The notes beneath the pieces are model-generated. The model did no database searches, was not told where the DNA came from, and saw only the letters and a list, made by a program, of their open reading frames with translations. A DNA stretch of 64,000 nucleotides from Nitrospira sp. (GTDB lineage: Bacteria; Nitrospirota; Nitrospiria; Nitrospirales; Nitrospiraceae): positions 191,008 to 255,007 of the forward strand of contig JAFEBI010000001.1 of NCBI GenBank assembly GCA_018242725.1, read 5' to 3'. How positions within the stretch are numbered: position 1 is the first letter of the stretch; each line of letters starts with the position of its first letter. Of this stretch, positions 44,256 through 53,900 are shown piece by piece. The position numbers and the translations under genes are program-made.

Positions 44256-44690
44256 TTGCTGAGAGACCACACCTTATTCATCCTCAAGAAACTTAGAGAA
44301 GGATCCGATACCGAACCAGACGATCAGGTCGCCATCGCAGAGAGGGGTACACCCGTGGAACAAACTCCGACAGGTCAGGATGCCGATAATCACGACAAAG
44401 AGCTCGTCTCCATCGATGCCTCGTTTGAACCGCTCATCCCCAAATTCCTCTCCAATCGCAAAAAAGAGGTCACGGTCATGCAGGACGCCCTGTCCGCCCA
44501 GGATTTTGACACGGTGCGCAAGATCTCGCATGGAATGAAAGGAGCCGGCGGGAGCTACGGCTTCGATCGTGTGACGGAAATCGCTGCGGTTATCGAGCGT
44601 GCGGCCAAAGCGGCGGACATCCGAGCCATTCAACAGAAACTTCCCGAGTTGGAGTCATACTTGAGCCGTGTCGAAATCGTCTACGAGTAG
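44256..44690 (+). CDS. Free-standing HPt phosphotransfer protein
   Basis: The HPt helix bundle covers the C-terminal ~95 residues, with the phosphorylatable histidine in VRKISHGMKGAGGSYGF. The true start may be GTG at 44355, where GAGAGGGG lies seven bases upstream, since the first 33 residues from 44256 look unstructured. No HPt domain is seen in the three hybrid kinases nearby, so this protein could link several kinases and regulators in a phosphorelay. Confidence 0.85.
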   Translation: MLRDHTLFILKKLREGSDTEPDDQVAIAERGTPVEQTPTGQDADNHDKELVSIDASFEPLIPKFLSNRKKEVTVMQDALSAQDFDTVRKISHGMKGAGGSYGFDRVTEIAAVIERAAKAADIRAIQQKLPELESYLSRVEIVYE

Positions 44691-45156
44691 CAAGTAGACA
44701 CAGAAGGCGAATTCGATGCGTGTGAACAAGGCATTGGCAACTCACTCAAGATCACTCGTATCAACGCTCGTGGGCGATCACAAAGAACAGATCAACATCA
44801 TGCAGGCACGTGTTTTCCCCAAACTTGCGCGCAATCGATCGCTTCGCACCGCAACCTCCTGGTTATGCTACCGCCCTCAAAGCGGCATCGCATTCCCGCA
44901 GCCATTTTGATAATATAAGCGTTCTCACTTTTCCCGTTCCTCCACAAAGCGACATTTGCTTCACAAATTGTCCGAGCTGTCGTATGAATACCATACGTTG
45001 CTCTGCTATGCCAGAACGACCCTGCCGACCGTGAGTCATACGGCGACGCTCGACGGACGCGTGCTCGCCGAATCTCAGTCGGCTCACATCGAGGATCGAC
45101 GAAGCAGACGTGAACGCAAGGGCATGGTACGACCATAGCCCGAAGGAAAACGCGCG
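44691..45156. other. Noncoding interval before hybrid kinase 2
   Basis: About 465 bp without a convincing gene; frames on both strands have poor composition. An AT-rich patch near 44907-44917 (TTGATAATATAAG) could be a promoter core. The last part has AAGGA about ten bases before the kinase ATG. Confidence 0.4.
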
Positions 45157-48100
45157 ATGCAGAGCTGCCCCATACCAGAGGATGAAGCTGCTCGCCTTGC
45201 CGAACTACATGCGTGTCAGATTCTCGACACGCCTCCTGATGAAGCCTACGATAACCTTGCCAAACTTGCCGCTCAACTCTGTGGGACACCGATTGCGCTG
45301 ATCGGTCTCATCGATACTCACCGCGCATGGTTCAAGGCCAAAGTAGGGGTCGATTGGCAGGAGATCCCACGCAACCACGCCACGTTCTGTGGACATGTGA
45401 TTGACACCCGCGAGCCGCTCGTCGTGCCGGATGCCGGCCAAGACCCGCGATTCGCCGACAGCCCACTCGTCGTCATGACCCCACACATTCGTTTCTATGC
45501 CGGAGTCCCCCTCCTGACTTCATCTGGTCACGCAGTGGGCACCCTCTGCGTGTTGGATCAGACTCCGAGACAGTTGACGGAATCGCAGCTGAACGGACTT
45601 CGTTTGTTGAGCCGGCAAGTGGTCAGTCGGCTCGAACTGCGACGACGGCAATACGAGCTCGAATATGGCATTGTCAGACACCAAAAGGACGACCGAGAGA
45701 AGGGCGAGATCATTCGAGAGATCGACCAGCAGCGGTTGGCAGGCCTCGCCTTTGTCAACCAGGACGGTCGTTATACCCACATGAATTCATCCTATGCCGC
45801 CATTTATGAGTACACTGCCGACGAGTTGATCGGCCGATCATGGAAAGCCGTGCATTCACCCGAGTGGGGCGCTCGGATTGAACGCGAGGGATTGTCGGTC
45901 CTGTCGCAGCGCGGACGCTGGAGCGGCGAAGTTCATGGCCTCACAAAATCAGGACGAACGGTCTACGTCGATATCTCCTTCGTCCTCTCACGGGAAGAAC
46001 TGGATCCTGACCGGTGGCTCATGTGCATCTGTCATGATGTGACGGCACGCGTCCTTCAGCAGCGTCAACTGGAAGCCAATCAGCAAAACCTGGCGCAGGC
46101 CCAAGCACTGGCTCATGTGGGCAGTTGGGAATGGGATATCGAGGCGGGAACCGAGATCTGGTCGGATGAGCAATTTCGAATCTTCGGGTATGCGCCTCAG
46201 TCGTTTACTCCCACCATTGAGACATTTCGTCAGGCGATCCATCCCGACGATCAGGGCAAAGTCTTTCAAGCCGTCGAGGAGGCACTCCGTCAAAACCGCC
46301 TATACGAGGTGACCTGCAGAATTCTTCGTCCGACCGGAGAATCTCGCTATATTCTCTGCCATGGCGCCGTGACACGAAATCCCAATGGCCTCCCGACTCG
46401 CATGGCCGGAACCGTTCAGGATATTACCGAACAAAAGCTACTTGAACAGACCATGAACGATTCGATTCAGCGGTTGAACCTCGCAACCAAGTCGGGCGGT
46501 ATTGGGATCTGGGACTACTACATTCAGACAAATAAGATGGTCTGGGATAGGCGGATGTATGAGCTCTATGCCTATACCATCGAGGATTTTCCAGGCACCT
46601 ACGAAGCCTGGAGCAGTCGATTCCATCTCGAGGATAAACCGCACGTCAAAGCCGCGATCCAAGCCGCCATTGAGACGCAATGTCCTTTCGACATGGAATT
46701 TCGGATAACCCTGCCGAACATAGGCATCCGTCATATCAAGGCATCGGCCGTGGTCCTCACGGACGAGGCACAGAACGCGTCCAGGATGATCGGGGTCAAT
46801 TACGACATCACCGCACGAAAAGAGTCGGAAATTACTCTGCGCGAGCTTCACAATTTCCGGGAGGCAATTCTCCTCCATGCTCCCCACGCCATGATCGCGT
46901 TCTCGACGACGGGCATCATCCAGCACTTCAATCCAGCGGCTGAAAAACTATTGAGGTACCACGCGGATGAGATGATCAGACGATCGACGCCGACAGTCTT
47001 CCATGACCCGGACGAAGTCGTTTCACGCGCACAGAGCTTCGGCGCCGAGCTGGGAATCGCGCTTGAGCCTGGATTCGAAGTCTTGGTGGCCAAAGCCCGT
47101 CTGAATCTGCCCAATCAACACGAGTGGACCTATATTCGTAAAGACGGCTCCCAAGTACCCGTGCTGTTGTCCGTCACCGCCATCCGTGATTACTCCGGCG
47201 CCATCACAGGGTTTCTGGGCATGGCCATCGACGTGACGGCGCAGAAGACGGCGGAGGCGAGTCGGCACGAACAGGAAACGCGTTTGCGCGCTATCGTGGA
47301 TCATGCCGTGGACGGCATCATCACCATCGATGAGTGGGGCACGATCGAAACCTTCAATTCAGCTGCCGAACGATTGTTCGGCCACACAGCTGCGGAACTC
47401 ATAGGTCGGAATATAAGGACTTTGATGCCGGCGCCCTATCACAGCGAACACGACGGCTATCCAGACGATTATCGGCAGACCACCCACGCCAACGTCATCG
47501 GGCGCCCACGTGAAGTGCTCGGGTACCGCAAGGACGGCTCGACCTTTCCTCTCGAACTGGCTGTCAGCGAAATGCGTCTCGGCGATCGCCGACTCTTCAC
47601 CGGAATCACACGGGACTTGACGGAGCGCAAGGACGCGGAAGCCAAACTGGAACTCGCCGCATTCGAGGCAGATTGTCGTAGCATCGAGCTTATCGAAGTG
47701 CACAAACAAGCCGTGGCAGCTACAAAGGCCAAAAGCGAATTCCTGGCGTCGATGAGCCACGAAATCCGCACACCGATGAATGCCATCGTCGGGATGGCGG
47801 ACTTGCTCCAGGAAACCTCTCTCACCACGACCCAGCAAGAATACGTCGGACGATTCAGTCGAGCCGCGACCAGCTTGCTGGATCTCATCAATAACATTCT
47901 GGATATCTCGAAAATCGAAGCCGGCCATTTGGAGCTGGAGTCCGTCGCGTTCAACATCCACGATCTGACGGATGAAATCGCGGAGTTGATGGCTGTCCGC
48001 GCACAGGCCAACCAGCTGGAACTGGGGGCATTCGTCCACCCGGATGTTCCGACCTTGGTATCTGGCGACCCCACACGCTTGCGGCAGATCCTCGTGAACC

Positions 48101-49287
48101 TCATCGGCAATGCCATCAAGTTCACGGAGCACGGCGAAGTCGTCATCCGCATCGAGCCGGATACGACCATGCCGGAAACACTCCGCTGTTCGGTTCGTGA
48201 CACCGGCATCGGGATTTCAGCGGACAAGCTCGACTCCATTTTCGAGAGTTTCAGCCAAGTCGACTCGTCAACGACAAGAAAGTATGGCGGGTCAGGCTTA
48301 GGTCTGAGCATTTCCAAATATCTCGTAGAATTGATGGGGGGCCGGCTTGCGGTAGAGAGCCACACAGGTATCGGCAGCGTCTTCTCGTTTACACTGCGCC
48401 TACCGAAAGCTCCCGCCTCGGCCGCCGCCTCGCCGTTACCGTCGCTTGACCTTCGGAAACGCCGGTTGCTTCTCGTTGATAATACTGAAACTAATCGAAT
48501 GATCGTCCGTGAGCATCTGAAATCGTTCGGACCAACAATAGTTGAGGCGTCCGATGGTCCGACCGCCTTAGATCTCTTTGATGAAGCCGTCCAACGAGGC
48601 ATGCCGTTTGATCTGGCGATCCTGGACTACCACATGCCGAAGATGGACGGACTGACGCTCGCACAAGCTATTCGTGAGCGAGTGGGCGGCGCGTCGCTGC
48701 CGCTGATCCTGTCGGCTTCGGATCTTCGGGAACAGGCATCGCAGTGTGCACGGGACCTCGGCATTACCGCCTACGTCTATAAGCCCATCTGCCGTAAGCG
48801 TCTGCTGGAGTCACTGGCCGTCGCGCTGAATCAAGGTCCGGTTCGACCGGCTCAGAGCGAGTCGGATCTGCCTTCGACGCCATCCTCATTGTCCCCTTAT
48901 CGCATTCTACTCGTGGAAGACTTGGAAGATAATCGTGATGTGATCGCGCTGTTTCTCAACGGCACAGCCTGTCGACTGGACATGGCGGAAAACGGCGCTG
49001 TGGCCCTGCAGAAATTCCAAACCGGCACGTATGATTTGATCTTCATGGATATACAGATGCCGGTAATGGACGGCATCCAAGCCACCGCGGCGATTCGTCA
49101 ATGGGAGCGCGAACACCAGCGGAGACCGACCCCGATTGTCGCCCTCACCGCCAATGCCTTTAAGGAAGAGGCGGATAGGAGCCTACGCGCAGGGTGCACG
49201 GCCCATGTGACAAAACCGGTCAAAAAAGCGACCGTGCTCGCCACGATCGCCAAATACGGGAACAACCCAACTGATCAGGCGGCGTAA
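45157..49287 (+). CDS. Hybrid histidine kinase 2 (GAF, multiple PAS, HisKA-HATPase-REC-REC)
   Basis: This 1376-residue protein lacks membrane helices and should be cytosolic. An N-terminal GAF domain (residues about 25-160, with WFKAKVGVDW and FCGHVI) is followed by about five PAS domains between residues 180 and 840. HisKA has His868 in ASMSHEIRTPMNAIVGMADLL; HATPase motifs are NAIKFTEHGEV, DTGIGIS and GGSGLGLSIS. Receiver 1 has the acceptor in LAILDYHMPKMDG but its acidic pair reads Asp-Asn (LLVDNTETNR). Receiver 2 is complete. The C-terminal half is highly similar to kinases 1 and 3 in this window. The GAF start is of the type common in redox- or light-linked kinases; the ligand is unknown. 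Confidence 0.9.
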   Translation: MQSCPIPEDEAARLAELHACQILDTPPDEAYDNLAKLAAQLCGTPIALIGLIDTHRAWFKAKVGVDWQEIPRNHATFCGHVIDTREPLVVPDAGQDPRFADSPLVVMTPHIRFYAGVPLLTSSGHAVGTLCVLDQTPRQLTESQLNGLRLLSRQVVSRLELRRRQYELEYGIVRHQKDDREKGEIIREIDQQRLAGLAFVNQDGRYTHMNSSYAAIYEYTADELIGRSWKAVHSPEWGARIEREGLSVLSQRGRWSGEVHGLTKSGRTVYVDISFVLSREELDPDRWLMCICHDVTARVLQQRQLEANQQNLAQAQALAHVGSWEWDIEAGTEIWSDEQFRIFGYAPQSFTPTIETFRQAIHPDDQGKVFQAVEEALRQNRLYEVTCRILRPTGESRYILCHGAVTRNPNGLPTRMAGTVQDITEQKLLEQTMNDSIQRLNLATKSGGIGIWDYYIQTNKMVWDRRMYELYAYTIEDFPGTYEAWSSRFHLEDKPHVKAAIQAAIETQCPFDMEFRITLPNIGIRHIKASAVVLTDEAQNASRMIGVNYDITARKESEITLRELHNFREAILLHAPHAMIAFSTTGIIQHFNPAAEKLLRYHADEMIRRSTPTVFHDPDEVVSRAQSFGAELGIALEPGFEVLVAKARLNLPNQHEWTYIRKDGSQVPVLLSVTAIRDYSGAITGFLGMAIDVTAQKTAEASRHEQETRLRAIVDHAVDGIITIDEWGTIETFNSAAERLFGHTAAELIGRNIRTLMPAPYHSEHDGYPDDYRQTTHANVIGRPREVLGYRKDGSTFPLELAVSEMRLGDRRLFTGITRDLTERKDAEAKLELAAFEADCRSIELIEVHKQAVAATKAKSEFLASMSHEIRTPMNAIVGMADLLQETSLTTTQQEYVGRFSRAATSLLDLINNILDISKIEAGHLELESVAFNIHDLTDEIAELMAVRAQANQLELGAFVHPDVPTLVSGDPTRLRQILVNLIGNAIKFTEHGEVVIRIEPDTTMPETLRCSVRDTGIGISADKLDSIFESFSQVDSSTTRKYGGSGLGLSISKYLVELMGGRLAVESHTGIGSVFSFTLRLPKAPASAAASPLPSLDLRKRRLLLVDNTETNRMIVREHLKSFGPTIVEASDGPTALDLFDEAVQRGMPFDLAILDYHMPKMDGLTLAQAIRERVGGASLPLILSASDLREQASQCARDLGITAYVYKPICRKRLLESLAVALNQGPVRPAQSESDLPSTPSSLSPYRILLVEDLEDNRDVIALFLNGTACRLDMAENGAVALQKFQTGTYDLIFMDIQMPVMDGIQATAAIRQWEREHQRRPTPIVALTANAFKEEADRSLRAGCTAHVTKPVKKATVLATIAKYGNNPTDQAA

Positions 49288-49868
49288 ACCGGAGTTGTTC
49301 CTTTGAATATTCACACGTCAAAACGAGAACCGGTCAGGCGCAACGGCTTTTTGTTTATTCAACATGATTTTCCGTGCACACACAAACTCCCCCTGCTCAC
49401 GATCACCGAGCAGGTCGTGGTTTGGTCCATGCGCGTCACCTGATCAGTCAACGGTATCCCCTTGGACGGTCAGTTATCTGAAGGATTTCACCGATGGCGG
49501 CTTACGATCAAACTCCTCCGAACGTGACACCGTCCATGCTTAAGAAAAAGAGAAAACCGTCCGATACGAATTCATCAGCATAGCCACCAGGGACAAAACG
49601 GTCACCATGAGCATGGAGTCCGCCTTGAGCCCCATTACACACACCGCAACTGATCAACCGAACCAGATCGCCCAGTGTGCTATCCGAGATCGTCGCGCCG
49701 GATATGGAAGCCTGAACAGATGTCTGCCGCACAACCGACAGGAGGAACCCTAGCCGATGGAACCAGCTCCGTCACACCACACACCCGATAGGCAGGATGC
49801 TGCGTGCGTACTTCGACCACGTGAAGGTCGTATATGCATAGCATGGCAGGCACAGACAAAGGAGTCGC
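49288..49868. other. Noncoding interval
   Basis: About 580 bp between kinase 2 and a response regulator. No reading frame with believable composition and ribosome site is seen on either strand. It probably contains the promoter for the downstream regulator-kinase set; no clear hexamer pair is found by eye. Confidence 0.4.
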
Positions 49869-50357
49869 ATGAAACACAACATTCTCGTTGTGGAAGATGA
49901 GCAGGATACAGCCGATCTTGCGAAACGGGTCTTGGAACGAGAAGGCTTCACCGTCATCCATGCCAAGGACGGGCGGCAGGCCGCTACCCTTCTTGAGACC
50001 ATGCGCCCGCCCGCACTCGTGGTGTTGGATATGATCATTCCCTATGTCAGCGGATTGGAATTGCTGAGCGCCATCCGCCATCATCCCGATTGGCACACCA
50101 TTCCAATTCTCATGGTCAGCGCCGACCACTACGAGCCGGATATCCAACGAGCAATGGCCCAAGGAGCCACCGCTTATCTGGTAAAACAGCCTGGGCTGCG
50201 AAATCTGCTTCAGGCCGTGTCTCAGGTCCTGTGTTTGCCCGCGCCTGCTTCGCCTGCCCGGTCGGATGTCACGGCACCTGCCCCCGCTCGGCCCACACGA
50301 CGTACGTCCCGACACACTCGACCTCGCGACAAACAGAGGAAGAATCGCGCCGCATGA
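49869..50357 (+). CDS. Response regulator with basic C-terminal tail
   Basis: This 162-residue protein has a receiver domain (residues 1-122): NILVVEDEQDT, acceptor in LVVLDMIIPYVSG and lysine in YLVKQPGL, where the usual Lys-Pro is Lys-Gln-Pro. A proline/arginine-rich tail of about 40 residues follows (APAPARPTRRTSRHTRPRDK), which could bind nucleic acid or polyphosphate, though this is speculative. It lies 155 bp before another receiver gene. Confidence 0.85.
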   Translation: MKHNILVVEDEQDTADLAKRVLEREGFTVIHAKDGRQAATLLETMRPPALVVLDMIIPYVSGLELLSAIRHHPDWHTIPILMVSADHYEPDIQRAMAQGATAYLVKQPGLRNLLQAVSQVLCLPAPASPARSDVTAPAPARPTRRTSRHTRPRDKQRKNRAA

Positions 50358-50511
50358 TCGAAGCATCCGCCATCTTGCCGAACGAGGTTGAACGTGAACT
50401 CTGTCGAACGTCATCCAATCCGGCATCGGCACGCATCGAGACCTCGAAGGGGATCGCCTGTTGGTCATGTACAACGCGCGCAGATTGACTGAGACCACGT
50501 GAGGAGGCTCA

Positions 50512-50916
50512 ATGGGAACGGCGAATAGCGCTTCTCCGCCCACGATATTGATGATTGAAGATCACGATGACACCGCGTGCTTAGTGCGGTTCCTTCTCGA
50601 ACGAGAAGGGTACGTGGTACGACATGCTCCGGACGGATGGAACGCGAAACACCTGACGGAAACCGCCGCGCCACCGGATCTCGTCATACTCGATGTTGCC
50701 CTCCCCTCCATCTCGGGCCTCGACGTCTTACGTGCCATTCGAACGACGCCGGAATGGCAGTGGATTCCCGTCATCATCCTCACTGCCGATACGCGCATAG
50801 AAACGATGATAGAGGCCACCGACCTAGGGGCGACGGAGTATCTGAAGAAACCCTTCTCGCCGGAACGCCTCTTGCGAGCGATCGAGCCGTTCGTGCCGCG
50901 CCCTCACAATCCCTAG
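50512..50916 (+). CDS. Single-domain response regulator
   Basis: This receiver domain of 134 residues shows ILMIEDHDDT, acceptor aspartate in LVILDVALPSISG and lysine in EYLKKPFSPE. GTGAGGAGG precedes the ATG at a good distance. The stop is 17 bp before the start of hybrid kinase 3, so the pair is probably co-expressed. Confidence 0.9.
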   Translation: MGTANSASPPTILMIEDHDDTACLVRFLLEREGYVVRHAPDGWNAKHLTETAAPPDLVILDVALPSISGLDVLRAIRTTPEWQWIPVIILTADTRIETMIEATDLGATEYLKKPFSPERLLRAIEPFVPRPHNP

Positions 50917-50933
50917 TAGGTTACGTGCGGACA

Positions 50934-53900
50934 ATGATTGAGTGGTCACAACAACCCTCCCGCATCATCATAGGAATTGTGACCGCCACGACCATCCTCG
51001 CGATTGCACTGTTCGCGTACGTGGGTACCGATACGATCGACACGATTCAGATTCATGGGCCGCTCTACCAGAAAATCATCGAAGGGCGGGACATTATGCT
51101 GGACGTGTTTCCGCCTCCCGCGTACTTGCTCGAATCCTACTACATTCCGCTCCGTTTACTAGGCACCACAGACATCACCACGCGGGACGCGCTGATCAAA
51201 CAGTTCTTCCAGTTGGAAGATGAGTATCTTGCCCGTCGGGCGCACTGGCAAAGCCGACTTCGCGAGGGACCTCTGAAAGAAGCCATTGTGCAACAAGCCG
51301 CGGGACCGGCGCTGGAATTCTTTGTCCTGTGGCATCGTGATTTTCTTCCGGCCATCCAAGATGGGGACCTCAAGAAGGCTGCGCAGACCGCCTACGGACC
51401 GATGAAAATCGCGTTCGAGGCCCATCGTCGAGGAGTGCTAAATCTCGTGCAACTAGCCAAGTCACAAAACACTCTTGTGGAGCTACAGGCTTCGGAGATG
51501 TTGACGTTCCGGATTCGATTGCTTGGGACCTTGGGAATCGCGCTGGTGGGATTGATTTTTTCCGCCGCCTGGATCATCAATCGCCGTCTGACCATCACGC
51601 TGATTACCGGCCTGAAAGACCAGGCGCAACAGATCCAGGCCACCGTCGACACGGCGTTGGATGCCGTGGTGGTGACAGATGCCGATGGACGAATCATCGA
51701 ATGGAACAAGCAAGCTGAGCAAACCTTCGGCTGGTCACGCACCGATGTGTTGCAGCGACAGTTGGCTGAGACCATTATTCCCCCCTCGCACCGTGAGAGC
51801 TGGGATACCCACCATCTCCGCACAAACCAGGCATCGAACCTTCGTCAGCGGATAGAGCTCAAGGCGGTGCACCGAGACGGCAAGGAAATTTTGATCGAAT
51901 TGGCCCTGACGCCCATGATCCTGTCGCAAGGCCTGTTTTTCAGCACGTTTATCCGCGACATCACCGCACAGAAACAGGCGGAGAAAGATCTCCACCAATC
52001 CACCACCTTTTTGGCCTTTCTGGATTCGGTCATCGACAATTTGCCCAGCATGGTGTTCGTGAAGGAAGCCGAAACGCTTCGATATACTCGCTTCAACAAG
52101 GCCGGAGAAAAGTTGTGCGGCATTTCACAGGAAGAAATGCTCGGCAAGGATGATTTTGAATTCTTCTCCCGAGAAGACGCCGAGCGGTTTCAGAACGACG
52201 ACCGCAAGGCCTTGGTCAGCGGACAGCTCTTGGATATTCCGGAAGAAATCGTCCCGACCAAGTACCGAGGCAAGCGAATCGTACATACAAAAAAAGTTCC
52301 CCTGTATCACGCCAATGGTATGCCGCAATGCGTGCTCGGAATTTCTGAAGACGTGACCGACTATCGGCGGACCGAACGCATCAAACATGTTCTGTACGCC
52401 GTCACGACGGTGTTGGAAGAGTCTCAGACGATGGAGCAGGCGATGCCCCGCCTGCTCCAAACCATCGCAGAGACATTCCAATGGTGCGTGGGAATCGCCT
52501 GGGTATGGAACGTCGAGCAACAAGTGCTCATGGCCCATACCACGTGGACGGATCAATCGCCCGACCATGAAGCGTTCGCGACCCGTTCCCGACGCATGAG
52601 GTTTGCCCCGGGAGTAGGATTCGCAGGCAAGGTCTGCGCATCCCTTCAAACGCAATGGATGGAGAATATTCTCGCCGATCCGGACTTGCCCCGCTACCAG
52701 GCATCACTGCAAGCCAAACTCAAATCTGTTTACGGACTGCCCATTCTCGGAGACCCCAAGATCTGGGGTGTCCTGGAATTTTTCAGCCCGCACGTCGATG
52801 TAAAAGATGACTCCCTTCTCCAATGCCTCACCGCGATCGGCACAGCGATTGGAGGCTTTCTAGACCGCCTTAGCCGCTTCAAAGCACAGCAACAGGCAGC
52901 GGCGCTGGCTCGACAGAATCGACTCATTCTGTACTCGGTCGGGGAAGGGCTGTGCGGAATCACCAGTGAAGGTGTGGTGTCATTCATCAACCCGGCGGGC
53001 GCTGCCTTGTTGGGATATACGACCGAAGAATTGGTCGGCATGTCCTGGCATGCCGTCATCCATCGCTCTACAGAGAGCGGAACTCCGTGCTCGCCCGAAA
53101 CATGCCCTCTTCACCGCGCGATGAGGCAAGGGGAACCGTACCAAACCTCTGACGACCTCTTCTCTCGAAAAGAAGCCTCATCGATTCCGGTAGAATACAC
53201 CAGCACCCCGATGTACTCCGACACCGACGAGCTCAAAGGCGCGGTCATCACGTTTCGAGACATCACCGAACGGAACGCCGTCAAGGCGAAGCTGGAGCAA
53301 GCGGCGCAGGCCAAGAGCGACTTTCTGGCGTCGATGAGCCATGAAATCCGGACGCCGATGAACTCGATCGTAGCCATGGCGGATTTGCTTCAGGAGACCC
53401 CGCTCTCGACGGTCCAGCGCGAGTACGTCGGGCGATTCAGCCGCGCTGCGACCACCCTACTGGATTTGATCAACGACATTCTGGATATCTCCAAGATCGA
53501 AGCCGGCCATATTGAGCTGGAATCGGTCGCCTTTGACATCCACGATCTTGTGGATAAGATCGCGGAACTGATGGCGGTCGGGGCCCAGGCCAAACAGCTT
53601 GAACTGGCCGCCTTCGTGCATCCGGACGTCCCCACCTGGCTGCAGGGCGATCCCCTGCGCCTCCAGCAGGTGCTCTGCAACCTTGTCAGCAATGCCATCA
53701 AGTTTACCGATCACGGTGGCGTGATCCTCCGCATCGAGCCAGACTCGGCCGCTCCGGGCGTCCTTCACTGCTCGGTCTCCGACACCGGCATCGGAATTCC
53801 CAAGGACAAGCTCGAGTCCATTTTCGAGAGTTTTACCCAGGTTGACTCATCAACGACACGGAAATACGGGGGGACCGGATTGGGCTTGAGCATTTCTCGG

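Noticed and set aside
44798-45289. Minus-strand frame before hybrid kinase 2
   Set aside because: It overlaps the kinase start and has shadow-like composition; no support for translation.
50577-50933. N-terminal extension of hybrid kinase 3
   Set aside because: It overlaps a complete receiver gene in another frame; the first membrane helix only begins after ATG 50934.
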